The translations under genes and the position numbers were made by a program. The notes below the pieces were generated by a model. The model did not search any database and was not told the origin of the DNA. It saw only the letters and a program-made list of their open reading frames with translations. A stretch of DNA of 64,000 bases from Nymphaea colorata (taxonomy: Eukaryota; Streptophyta; Magnoliopsida; Nymphaeales; Nymphaeaceae): positions 15,999,354 through 16,063,353 of the forward strand of contig NC_045142.1 of NCBI RefSeq assembly GCF_008831285.2. Reading direction: 5' to 3'. The stretch's first letter is position 1. Every line of letters begins with the position of its first letter. Below, piece after piece: positions 24,785-34,451 of the stretch.

Positions 24785-25400
24785 AGAGGATGAAAGCAAA
24801 ATTTTTCCAGAAATCATGTCACTTGCCAATATCGTGGAAAACTGGTCACATGGCTAGAACATGCTATCAAATTGCAAGCAATCCTAAACCCAAAAAAAAA
24901 AAAAAATCTAAGGATGGGATGACCAATGCCTTTCATGAATCCAATTGTGAAGAAGAAGGTGGTAGCAATTTGTACCCAAACTCTGGTGCTGCTCACCATA
25001 TGACCAGTGACCTTAATAATCTCTCCATTCACTCTTCCTAGGGCAACGACAACATCAAAACGACTAGAGGAACTGGTGTAGTCATTTCTCATACTGGCAA
25101 TTCTTTGTTTCAAATTCCAAATAAACAAGTGCTTCTCAAAGATATTCTTCAAACACCTAATGTTACAAAGAATCTATTGTCTGTTAATAAGCTTGCTAAG
25201 GATAATGTGGCTTTCTTTGAAATCCATGCTGACCTTTTCTGTGTGAAGAACCATTGAACAGGGGAACTGGTGCGCGGCACAAGTCAGAATAGGTTGTATC
25301 GCTTTCAGATGAACCAAGTTAATAAGGAAGTAAACATGGGAGAAAGAGCCACAGTCGAGCAGTGGCATCAGAGATTTGGCCATCTGCTTTTTGAATAGTA
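24785..25400 (+). pseudogene. copia B zinc knuckle, protease and GAG-pre-integrase region
   Basis: A CCHC knuckle is split by a frame change: CQYRGK lies in one frame and KTGHMARTCY in the next (24828-24868). A run of about 14 A at 24893-24906 encodes a Lys string. The protease motif reads NSGAAHHMTSD instead of the usual DSGATxH, so the catalytic Asp is lost. After a TAG, the frame continues through IPNKQVLLKDILQTPNVTKN and NRLYRFQMNQ to VEQWHQRFGHL, the GAG-pre-integrase domain. Confidence 0.85.
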
Positions 25401-26500
25401 GAACAGATTAGACGTTTTGGTTTACCTTTCTTTCAAACATTAGATTTGAATAAAGTGTCTGTGGCCTGTCAACGTGGAAAAATATCATAAACTTTCATTT
25501 TGTGTTTATCATGAGACTATTTCTCATTCATTGGATTAGATATATTCCTATGTGTCGGGCCTTGCCTCTGTGATTAGCCTTTTATCAATATTGCTACTTT
25601 GTTATTTTTGTCGATGTAATCTCAAAATATACATGGATTTACATGATTGCTTACAAGTCTGATGTTGTTGATGCCTTTCAAGCATTCAAAGCAAAGTCGA
25701 AAATATGTTTTTGAAAGGAAAATTAATTTTTTTTCAAAGAGATGGAGAAGGAGAATACCAAGATTTAGACGCTGATTTTTGTGATCAAGGTATCTCTCAC
25801 CATGTTTCATGTCCTTACTCCCATGAGCAAAATGGATCTGCAGAGAGACGACATAGACATATTGTTGACTTAGGACTTAGTTTGATGTCTCATGCTGGCC
25901 TTCCTAAAAAATTTTGGACCTTTGCTTTTAATACTGTTGTTTATTTAATGAATTGTATGCCTATTGAAGTGCTAACAAAGAAATCTCCTTACGAAATTCT
26001 ATTTCAATAGGTTCCCAATTACACTTTTCTCAAGTGTTTGGTTGTGTTTGCTTCCCTTGCCTCTGACCCTATAGAATCAACGAGCTAGATTTTAAGTCTT
26101 CCATCCATGTTTTTCTTGGGTATAGTTCTAGGCATAAAGGCTATATAGTCATGAACAAAAATTTGTCCAAAATAGTATTTTCTTGTGATGTTGTTTTTAT
26201 GAAGACTCATTCCCTTTTAAGATTGAAACTATGACTAAACCTAGCCCAGCCGAACCAGTCCATACTAGTCCCATATCTATCTTTTTACGGCTGCCTAACA
26301 ACCCCTCTCATGGCATTGTTCTACTTGACTTGCCATCTCCTGAACCTTCATCCTCCTCAAGTCTTGTACAAGAGCGTTTGTAACAATTGATCTTTAACTC
26401 TCCATCACATTCATAGTACAATAGCACTGAGGGACCTCTTAGGACTCATCCAATGACCACAAGTCTCAAGATGGTACCTGTACACCTAAAATCTACCCTT
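25401..26500 (+). pseudogene. copia B integrase
   Basis: Catalytic core remnant. Pieces include KYTWIYMIAYKSDVVDAFQA (25628 on) and, in the frame 25705-26010, FFQRDGEGEYQDLD (catalytic Asp region), HHVSCPYSHEQNGSAERRHR (with the Glu of the DDE triad) and KKFWTFAFNTVVYLMNCMPI. It continues in other frames as FGCVC-type sequence and FLGYSSRHKGY. Stops at several points. From 26220 to 26500 the region between integrase and RT is rich in Pro/Ser as usual but carries no motif. Confidence 0.9.
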
Positions 26501-26519
26501 CTAAGGCTCACCTTATTCC

Positions 26520-27420
26520 CAGTGTGTTCCTATCTGATCTCCTTACTAATCAAGAACCCCTAAACTTTAAGCAAGCCAACCAACACCCACAATGGCGTCA
26601 GGCCTTTGACAGTGGAATGCAGGCTCTACGACAAAACCACACTTGGAGACTTGAGCTGCCACATGCAGGACGACATATAATCAGATGTAAATGGGTGTTC
26701 AAGCTTAAGCGAAAGTTAGATGGTAGCATTGAGAGGTACGAGACCAAATTAGTCGCAAAAGGGTACAGCCAAGAAGAAGGCATCAATTTTTTTTTACCCT
26801 TTCAATCGCCAACCACCATCCACACCATCCTTGCTATAGCCCTCAGTCAACATTGGAAGGTGAGACAGCTTGATGACAATAAAGCAATCCCAATTATGTT
26901 TGTTAATTGCATAAAGGCCTCTATGGGTTGAAGCAGTCACCTTATGCTTGGTACCAATGACTCAGTGACACACTTTTCTCTTTGGGATTTAAAAGCTCAG
27001 TGACTGACAAAAATTTATTTATCAAACATTATGGAGGTGAGTCAATACATATACTTGTGTACGTGGCCGACATTTTGATTACTAGTTTATCAACTCTCGC
27101 GATTTAGAATCTCATTCATCAGTTACACCATCAATTTGCACACAAGGACCTTGGCGACTTAAGCTATTTTTGGGTATTAGCATTATTCCTATCTCCCTTT
27201 ATCTCAACATAAGTACTTCTTGGATATCCTACGACAGGCGAACATGGTGGGAGCCAAGCCCATTGCCACTCCAATGTCGTGCTTGACTCCTTTGAGATCT
27301 ACCATGAACCTCTTCCATGTTCCCACTCTATACAAACAGATTGTTGGCTCTCTGAAATATGCTACCATCACTAGACGTGATTTATCTTTTGTTACTTATA
27401 AATGCAGCCAGTTGATGTAA
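26520..27420 (+). pseudogene. copia B reverse transcriptase
   Basis: N-terminal RT block in the frame 26524-26931: EPLNFKQANQHPQWRQAFDS, NHTWRLELPHAGRH, CKWVFKLKRKLDGSIERYE and KLVAKGYSQEEGI. The segment with the first catalytic Asp is partly deleted (RQLDDNKAI and then LHKGLYGLKQ-like sequence). The active-site loop reads LVYVADILIT, so the YVDD motif is changed to YVAD. Later blocks include HQFAHKDLGDLSYF and MDILRQANMVGAKPIATPMS. Loss of an active-site Asp plus frame breaks show it is dead. Confidence 0.9.
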
Positions 27421-27469
27421 AGGCCTTCACATAAGCACTGGTGAGCTGTCAAATGTATATTACACTATC

Positions 27470-27960
27470 GTCTGCAACTTCAATCATCCTCAAATTTGAG
27501 TCATTATGCTTATTGGACCAGCAACTTGGATGATCGGAAATCCACCGGTGGCTATGCCATTTTTCTTGGCCCGATTTTTTTGTGCTAGAGCTGTAAGAAA
27601 CAAAACTCCATTTCTCGATCAAGTTTGATGGCTGAATACAGGGTGTTTCGAATGCTGCAGCTGAACTTTTATGGATTCAATATGTTCCCGGAGAACTGCT
27701 TATTCCTTATCAAACTCATCCTCTTGTGCCATTATAACAACAGTGCTGTCTAAATGAGTGCTCATTCTATTTTTCATCAACACAGCAAGCACGTGGAAAC
27801 AGATACTCACTCTGTTAGAGATAGAGATCACATTGCTAAAGGTTAGTTGCGTGTTCAACAAATCTCCACTTCTCAACTGATTGATATACTCACAAAACCT
27901 CTTTCAGGGGAGCAATTTGATTTTCCTTAGAGGCAAACTTTGGGTTTTTCTTGGACCCCT
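27470..27960 (+). pseudogene. copia B RNase H
   Basis: Fragments in order: YWTSNLDDRKSTGGYAIFLG (first Asp region altered from the usual DADWAG), SKKQNSISRSS-like sequence with LMAEYR (Glu), NNSAV, HQHSKHVETDTHSVRD (Asp/His region) and STSQLIDILTKPLSGEQF. The segment ends just before the polypurine tract TTTGAGGGGGA at 27964-27974. Frame breaks occur in each third of the domain. Confidence 0.88.
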
Positions 27961-27974
27961 TCATTTGAGGGGGA

Positions 27975-28427
27975 TCTTAGAGAATATGATCAATCTGGAT
28001 CTAATATCCAGACCATCAAGAGTGACATAAATCTGGTCGTTACCAGATTTCAAGGAAATCACATTAAAGGGAAAGCTGGCTGGCACATTTGCTGAAGATC
28101 ATGCTAAACGCAAGCTGGAGCTAGAGTTACCATCTGAAGATATTGCCTCTTATATCTACTCTTGTTTCAAGGAAGAAAGATCTCCACCAGCTAAGGAAGT
28201 TGACAATAAATTTTGGAATTATCAAAATAAACTAAAAACATTATCCGAAGCTTAACCGTGTACAATGAAAAAGGCTATAAATCTAATAGCCAATGTGATA
28301 ATAGATGAGTACTTTTTGCCTTCTGGTGGATGTAGATAGAGCTCTCTACCAAACCACGGAATTCTTGTACATTCTTTTTCTTCCATGCTCTCATGTTCCT
28401 AGTTATCATTCTTTCAAAGGTTTATTA
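27975..28427 (+). repeat. 3' LTR of copia B
   Basis: Begins after the polypurine tract and matches the 5' LTR. It has an extra block around CTGGTCGTTACCAGATTTCA and a few extra bases near ATAGCCAATG. It also shows the TC start, indicating that this end was already TC when the element inserted, or that both copies were converted. Confidence 0.9.
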
Positions 28428-28672
28428 AGTTTCCCATTTTACCCTTGCCCATGCTTCATAAAGAGCCATCATATGGCTTGTAGAAAATTAATTGTGGAGG
28501 GGCAAACTGGGTCATTGTCAACCAAATTTCACAGGATGCCTTATTTTTACCCTACTCATGTCCCAATGTGGCCAGCCTGCCCACACGACCTACAAATTTC
28601 AATGTCCTTTCTTGGAGTATTTTGGTTATTTGCCACCATGCACATATTTTCCATAAGACCTAAATTAGGAGC
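28428..28672 (+). repeat. Right copy of the 250 bp direct repeat flanking copia B
   Basis: Repeats 23345-23594: both contain the CATTTTAC(T/C)(T/C)TTGCC start, GCCATCATATG and AATTTCAATGTCCTTTCT or its counterpart. Divergence between the copies appears similar to that between the copia LTRs. Confidence 0.85.
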
Positions 28673-31553
28673 CACATGAACCTAAGTTAGGCTTTCATAT
28701 ACATTCACATGAACCTAGTGGGCTCAAGTCTAGACTCCACTCACCTCAATTTCGTTGGAACAAAGTTTCCAAAAATAGAATCAAGGTTGAGTCAATTAGA
28801 CCTACGTACAACCAATGTTTGAACCAGTTTTGAATTTGAACCTAACCCAGCTTTGTCCATGTCACCCAGCCTGAACCCACCTAGCCCAGGCCTAGGTCTA
28901 GGTCAAGGTCGTTTCATATTTCCATTTTAGATTCCTGATCCTGACTTCCTATCCAAGTCCAATTTCCATTTTCGGTTCACATATCCAAATCTCTGATCTA
29001 AGATCTATTTTCATAGATTAAATTTCATTATTCAAATCTCAATATAAGATCATGATCCAAATTTTAGTAACATATCCAGATCTATCTTCTACAATATTCT
29101 TCAAATCTGGATCAAGATCTAATCCCAATAACAAACCCAGATCGAACATCAATGTGTGAACTTAACATCATGTTTTTCTAACACCATGTTTAATGCCAAT
29201 TTTTTTGAAAGGACTAGAATAATGCAAAATTCTTTGCTGAGCACTATAGCACACACAAAATCGTGTGAAATTCTTTGCTGAGCACTCTGGCCACATGAAC
29301 ATTTTCTTGTTCGATATTTGTTTTAAACTATGGTTTCAATGAGTGTTTTCTGTGCTTCATATTCTCACATTGGTTGTTCTTCATGATTAACACGTACCTA
29401 AATACTTTATTGAATCAATCAATACTTCTCCTTGCATGCACTTCTTTTCACAGAATTGAATTTGGATTTCAGTATGAAATCGCAACGAATAGTTTTTTTA
29501 TTGAAAACATGATTTAACTTATAGGTTTGTGTTTTTTAGAGGAGAGAGAAGGACCAAATGTTTATCCTTGTACCTCGAATCCCAGGGGGATTGACCCCCT
29601 CTCTCTCTTCTATAAGAGGGGCTCATGCCCCCCTCCTTGTCTCAACATGCTAAGTGCTGCTCTATAGTCTAGTAACTCTTGTGAAATTCCCAGTTTGGTA
29701 TGAAAAAAAATCTGTCTGGCTCAAATAAGTTGAATTTTGTAGTCTTCATCTAGGTCTTGCTTCAAGCTACATTAGAACTCAACCCAGACTCAACCAGACT
29801 CAGTGCAGAGGCAACGGGAGTGGGCTCAGTTAGGTCTCTAGGTTCAGGTAATTACTTTTACCTCCTCTTTATTTTCTTATTTGCAATTTAGTGTTTTTTT
29901 CTTTCTTTTATGCATGTTTAGTTTTCTTTTTGTTGTTAGTATGCTTAGTTTAGTTTATTTCTTGCTTAGGTCCTCCATTTTTTCTTAATTGCATTCACAA
30001 TGTTGTAGTTTAGCATATTTGTTTTCTAAAATAGATTTAATTTAATGTCTCTAGGGTAGGGTCAGGGGTCAAGTATCCCCTTTCATCCCTGTCTCTCTCT
30101 TTCATTTCAATATTCTTGTTTAATTAGTTTTGCTTGAATGATGCATATAGATCATATTTCTTTTATGCTTTGATTAATCATGCATTGCACATTTATTTCA
30201 ATATGCACCTGGATCACCCTACACCCATGTGCACCCCTTGTTTGAAACTAGATCAGGTCAGTCTAGTAACTTACCCTATGGCATTAGCACAGATATGTGA
30301 AAACCTGAAACCATTTTCGTCCTGACATAGAAACCATTTCAAAATCATAGTTTTCTCTACAAGTGTTTTCAGAATCAACTTCTGCAAGTGATTTTAAAAA
30401 CCATTAGTTATGTAGGCACGAAAAACCTAGCTCAGGCCTCTAAGACCTAGCCTAAACCGGTCTTAGTGCCTACTACCTGTGAACCTAATCTCTTAGTCTA
30501 GACCTATTCAATCCCTTTAACACCCATCCAAATCAGATGAATGAAATCATATTGTAAATAATATGGTTTGATTAAGACCAAACTCATGTACCCCAGCCAA
30601 CTTGTCCCTAGGTAGGTTTAAACATAGGCTAGTCAAGACTGAAAATAGTCCTTTTGACTAGCATAGCCTTAGTCATTTAAACCTTGGATTTTGATCAAAC
30701 TTGATAGATGTGAAACTTTGAACTTGGATGTAAACCTTATCACAATTTTGGATTGGATTGTAAATTTTAGATTTTGGATTTTGGATATTGAACCTAGAAT
30801 TTTGGAACAATTTTCAAAGCGACACACCCTTGATCATAAATCTTAGTAAATTCCCCTAGACACATGCCCAAATACAAGATTTTAAACCATGACAATCATC
30901 AAATTCGGATCTATCCTTTCATAATTTGGATTTCAGAAGATCTAAATATGAATACAATATCAAATTTATTGAATTTTGCCGTTGAATTTTGAATCATGAG
31001 TCCCAAAAACATGAATGATATCTTAGATCTCTACAGTATCTCATTTCAAATTTAGAACAAGGATTACATAAAATCTCTCTCATCAAGCGTATAATTTTCG
31101 AATTTTGATTCAGTTTTCTCTAAATAAGTCCACGTTCTACACCCAAGTCCCATTAGGGGCTGGACTCCAGGTTTATGTGACCTAGTTTTGCATGCATCAT
31201 GTTAGATTAAGAACATCAATTTGCTTTGATCTATGATGATCCAAATGTGAACAATATATCAAATTAATTCTTATTTTGTTTATCAATCTATTTCTGAGAT
31301 CTACCTGGATTTTAAAAACATGTACAGTTTCAAAACTAAGGCACGTTTGCTTTTCTTAGGCATAGGAATCAGAACATGTAATCTAGTCATTGGTCTGATT
31401 ACCCCTGGTAAAGGTGCTTGGACTGGTCAAGCCTTGTACCGACATGTTAGGCCTCGTCTCTCGAAATCCTGCATAAGTAACAGAGGTGAGTGCATATAAT
31501 TTATCTCAGTTATATGGTCTATATATAAGATGCAAATTTTACATGTAAATAGT

Positions 31554-32236
31554 AAACTGATTGAATTTTCTTCTGACATGGAATAGTTGAAATTATTCAA
31601 ATCATTTTACTATTCTTAGGTGATTTCTTGACATGATATTAATTTTGGATCTTTGATTTTCCGTTCTTTGTTCACCTGGTTTACAATGAGAAGGGAGTCG
31701 CCATAGGTATGAACCCTCTTTACTTTGAATTCTACCATCATTATGAGTTCAAGAATTAAGGCCTCGTATTCTGCCATGTTGTGAGTACAAGTAAAGTCCA
31801 ACTTGACTGAGTAGGAAGCCATCTCATTTCTGCTGAAAGCAGATCCCTATTCCTACCATATTCTTAGATTCATTAAAGAAGAGCATTCATGCAGGTATGG
31901 GGACCATGTGTAGCACTTAATTCATTTGAAAAATTATCATGGGCTTTTAATTCTTCCACCAGAGGGACATTTGCTAACTAATTTTCTAGTACTTGTCCCT
32001 TGATTAATTTTTGGGATATGTACTCCAAATCCTACTCTACGAAGTACTGCCCACTTCGCGAGATTAAGGAATGACTATTCCAAAATATATTTCAGATGGT
32101 TTGGTCTGAAAATAACCTTGATCTCATAAGCTAATAGATACCGCATGAGTTTCTAACTCATCCAAACAAGTGTTAGACATATCTTCTCAATGGCAAAGAC
32201 AGAATTTTATTGCTCCAAAAACTCGAGACGTGCCAC
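31554..32236 (-). pseudogene. Tat element 1 RT/RNase H tail with archaeal-type RNase H
   Basis: - strand pieces: FAIEKICLTLVWMS and KLMRYLLAYEIKVIFRPNHL (about 32190-32100), LAKWAVLR, then CPSGG: the ordinary gypsy RNase H and linker. This is followed by the second RNase H of the Tat lineage, clear in frame 31822-31616: SVKLDFTCTHNMAEYEALIL and HTYGDSLLIVNQVNKE, which hold the catalytic Glu and Asp of the archaeal-type RNase H. It continues past a stop as NNFNYSMSEENS to about 31560, where the foreign LTR interrupts. The presence of this second RNase H is the diagnostic feature of Tat/Ogre elements. Confidence 0.9.
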
Positions 32237-32239
32237 CTA

Positions 32240-32640
32240 GGTGAGCATGGAAATCCACCAATCTAACATGTTGATTGTCACCCTCCTTTGGAAGATCCTA
32301 GGTCTGGTATCTTAGTACCTTGTAGAGACCTCTTTAGGGTTGGCAACACGCTCATTGATAAAAATTGTTTGTCCACTAGATATCTGGGGTCGTTTACTGG
32401 ATCAGGAAGAATATAATATATGACAATTCATTAATAGGTAGAGTCATCTCTCCCCCAGGAAATTAGAAAGTGGCAGTACGTAGGTTCCATTGTTTCGCTA
32501 AACCCTGAATCAACCATCCATTCACCTCTTTGATGCATACGAGAGCTACTGCCTCTGATACACAATAATCCAAGTAACGGTGGTAGGCTTTCTAAAACTT
32601 CTCCAACCACTGCGAGTACTAATCTGGTGGGGAATAAGCA
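32240..32640 (-). pseudogene. Plant mobile domain (PMD) fragment in Tat element 1
   Basis: - strand frame reads YLDYCVSEAVALVCIKEVNG, WLIQGLAKQWNLRTATF, a stop, then FPGGEMTLPINELSYIIFFL. This matches the PMD core (LI..L...W....TFxFP.GEMT.TL.D...IL), known from the MAIN/MAIL proteins of plants and from plant transposons of the Mutator and gypsy types. Two stops sit inside the domain. It lies directly upstream of the RNase H region of element 1, where RT would be expected, and the same domain occurs upstream of the integrase of element 2. Whether it is part of the element or a captured fragment is unsettled. Confidence 0.72.
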
Positions 32641-33959
32641 TTGTCTAGGTCTCCTTGAAGGATGGAATGCATAATATGGGAGGGGGGGGGGTGTCTAAAA
32701 CATAGTTACTGGAAAAACAGGGGTGATGGGGATCAGACAGACATGAAGCGGATCAATCAAAATAGAAAATAACCAAACTTGGTGAAGAGAATATGTCTAA
32801 CTGGGTCGACCCAGTAGGAAAGGTACCGATGGTAGTGAGGTACAAGTTTTGACCCATAATAGATAAAAAGAGATATCCTAACAGGTGGATTTGTAGCATA
32901 AGACTAGATTTGAATTCTTGGATGGTTTTGACAAAGAAAAGGGATGACACATTTAGAAGTTCATGTCCAGTTTTTGAGAAAAAAGTTTACTAGGACATGA
33001 GACAAACATGGATCATATAGAAATGCACACTTAGAACACCTTACAAGATAGGTTCTATGCTACATATTTGAAAATGTCTCGGACTCTTAAGCTAGATCGG
33101 ATAAGGTTCATAATCAGAAGTAGTTCCATACGATGTTATGCCTATATACTTAGATAAAAATCCAATGTGCATGGCATGGAGTCCTCCTTGTGTTCTATGA
33201 TTTAAAGGTTGAAATTCTCCTTACAACATTCCAATATACGAGACTATTGTCTCAGTACATGGTAAGGAGGGGTTAATAATCAGCCATTGAATCCCACCAA
33301 AGCTATTGCTTAACAGGGAAGGTCTTGTGACATGATGATTGAGAATTGTATAGGTTTAGGAAAAATTCAAAATGATGAACTCATCTGCAAACTTGAGGGC
33401 TGTAATGCAGATCATAGGAAGTTGGTTTAAATTATTGGAAAGGAGAAAACATGGTTTGCAAACAATCTAAATTGAGAGGAGTTATATTTGCTCTTGGATC
33501 TATATGAATATGTAGAATTCCTTTCAATTATATGTCCTAATACAAACAAGAAATGCACACATCACATACGGACACCTATATCTCTCTATGGTTTGGTTTA
33601 GCCAAAGTAGAGATAGCATCACGATCACCACTTCTATGTACATAGAAAATTTCATAATCTTGCATATGATTGTTTATATGAGACAAAGTTAAAAAATGCA
33701 CTACCCTCCTTATCATTTGTGAGAAATTAGGAGAGATAGGAGCCAACCTAGGGTAATCATACCAAGGACTAGATTAGATATTTAAGATTACGAGTCAAGA
33801 TTGTAGCCATTATCCTAAAGGCATAAGCGTGCTCTAATTTGCAAGGGTGAGATTAGTAAAAGTCTGTAGAATATCAGAAATTGGAAGTACATGAACTGAA
33901 CAGTTTAAAAAAGCTAAGGTTGCAGTTCATGACTCATATCATCATCGATCCATGCAATG
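32641..33959. other. No gene recognised
   Basis: Presumably the upstream internal part of Tat element 1 or flanking DNA. A run of 10 G occurs at 32682-32691. The frame 32950-32753 (-) shows no motif. A faint RNase-H-tail-like phrase near 33600-33660 (-) is too weak to call. Confidence 0.4.
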
Positions 33960-34451
33960 AATCTTATCTAATATGAATGCATGCAAAATAATCTAGACAG
34001 AATTCACATCTAGCTTCTAAAATATTTGGTACATAGATCTAAAGAAATCTATGATCTGAAATCCAAGATATTGAGATCCAAATCTGAATTCAAGATTTGG
34101 TTCAGGAAAATCCAAATTTAATCTTGGTGATCCAATTTGGAAAACTAATTATGAAAGCTAGAAATTAAGGTTTTGGATCCAAAGTATCAATTAAATTTCA
34201 GATTTCAGTTCAATCTTAAAATCCAAAGTTGTATGATCTGATATCTTGATCCAAATAATTTAGAGATCAGAAATCCAAAATCTAAATTAGGATCGAATCC
34301 TAGAAGGCATAAAATCATGATCCAAATTCCAAGATCTGAGATCCAATGCTATAGATATAATGTCTAGGAGCCAAGTAGAGATCTCATTCTATGAGACCTT
34401 TATTTTTTAATGCATTTATTAAATGTGTTTATATTAATTTCTCTAGAATTA
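33960..34451. repeat. GATCCAAATC-type degenerate repeat, probable Tat LTR fragment
   Basis: Dense short phrases such as GATCCAAA, AAATCCAA and GATCTGA, in the same style as 16980-17130, 28980-29150, 30720-31090, 49480-49950 and 59220-59360, all within LTRs of Tat type. No terminus is visible. Confidence 0.55.

Larger units (their letters stand above)
23595..28427 (+). mobile_element. Ty1-copia element B, Ale/Retrofit-like, defective
   Basis: Full-length layout: LTR, PBS, gag, zinc knuckle, protease, integrase, RT, RNase H, PPT, LTR. The LTRs differ by many substitutions and by short insertions (3' copy about 30 bp longer), so the insertion is old. The order protease-integrase-RT-RNase H proves copia class. 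The compact gag with LxWIxSSLSExxLPQIVGLET and the QNGSAERRHRHI integrase motif suggest the Ale/Retrofit lineage; that part is inference. There is no 5 bp target duplication; a 250 bp repeat flanks it instead. Confidence 0.9.
22544..31553 (+). repeat. Solo-LTR-like Tat LTR (+), interrupted by a copia element
   Basis: Starts TGTGAACATCC at 22544 inside element 1, between its integrase and RNase H. The sequence runs to 23594, is broken by a copia element, resumes at 28428 and ends near 31553, where RNase H coding of element 1 resumes. Without the copia element and the duplicated flank its length is about 3.9 kb. No PBS, gag or pol of this orientation is present, so it looks like a solo LTR produced by LTR-LTR recombination. 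It matches 57879-59796 in direct orientation and 48870-51180 in inverted orientation. The 3' end is placed within about 20 bp; I found no clear target duplication. Confidence 0.7.
18517..32640 (-). mobile_element. Ty3-gypsy Tat-lineage element 1, internal region (split by nested insertions)
   Basis: Order on the - strand, 5' to 3': PMD-like sequence (32640-32240), RT/RNase H tail with archaeal-type RNase H (32236-31554), interruption by a foreign + strand LTR (31553-22544), integrase (22450-21050), long 3' UTR with a tandem array, polypurine tract and LTR start at 18501. Removing 22544-31553 brings the RNase H end next to the integrase N-terminus, exactly the expected pol order, which supports the nesting model. 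gag, protease and most of RT were not found. All coding parts contain stops. Confidence 0.75.

Noticed and set aside
32694-32710. Second possible Tat LTR start on the - strand (TGTTTTAGACACCCC).
   Set aside because: It is followed by PMD and RNase H sequence, not LTR sequence, and no polypurine tract precedes it.
33600-33680. - strand phrase FYVHRSGDRDAISTLAKPN resembling an RNase H tail.
   Set aside because: A single 19-residue phrase without catalytic motifs upstream; the RNase H of element 1 is already found at 31554-32236.
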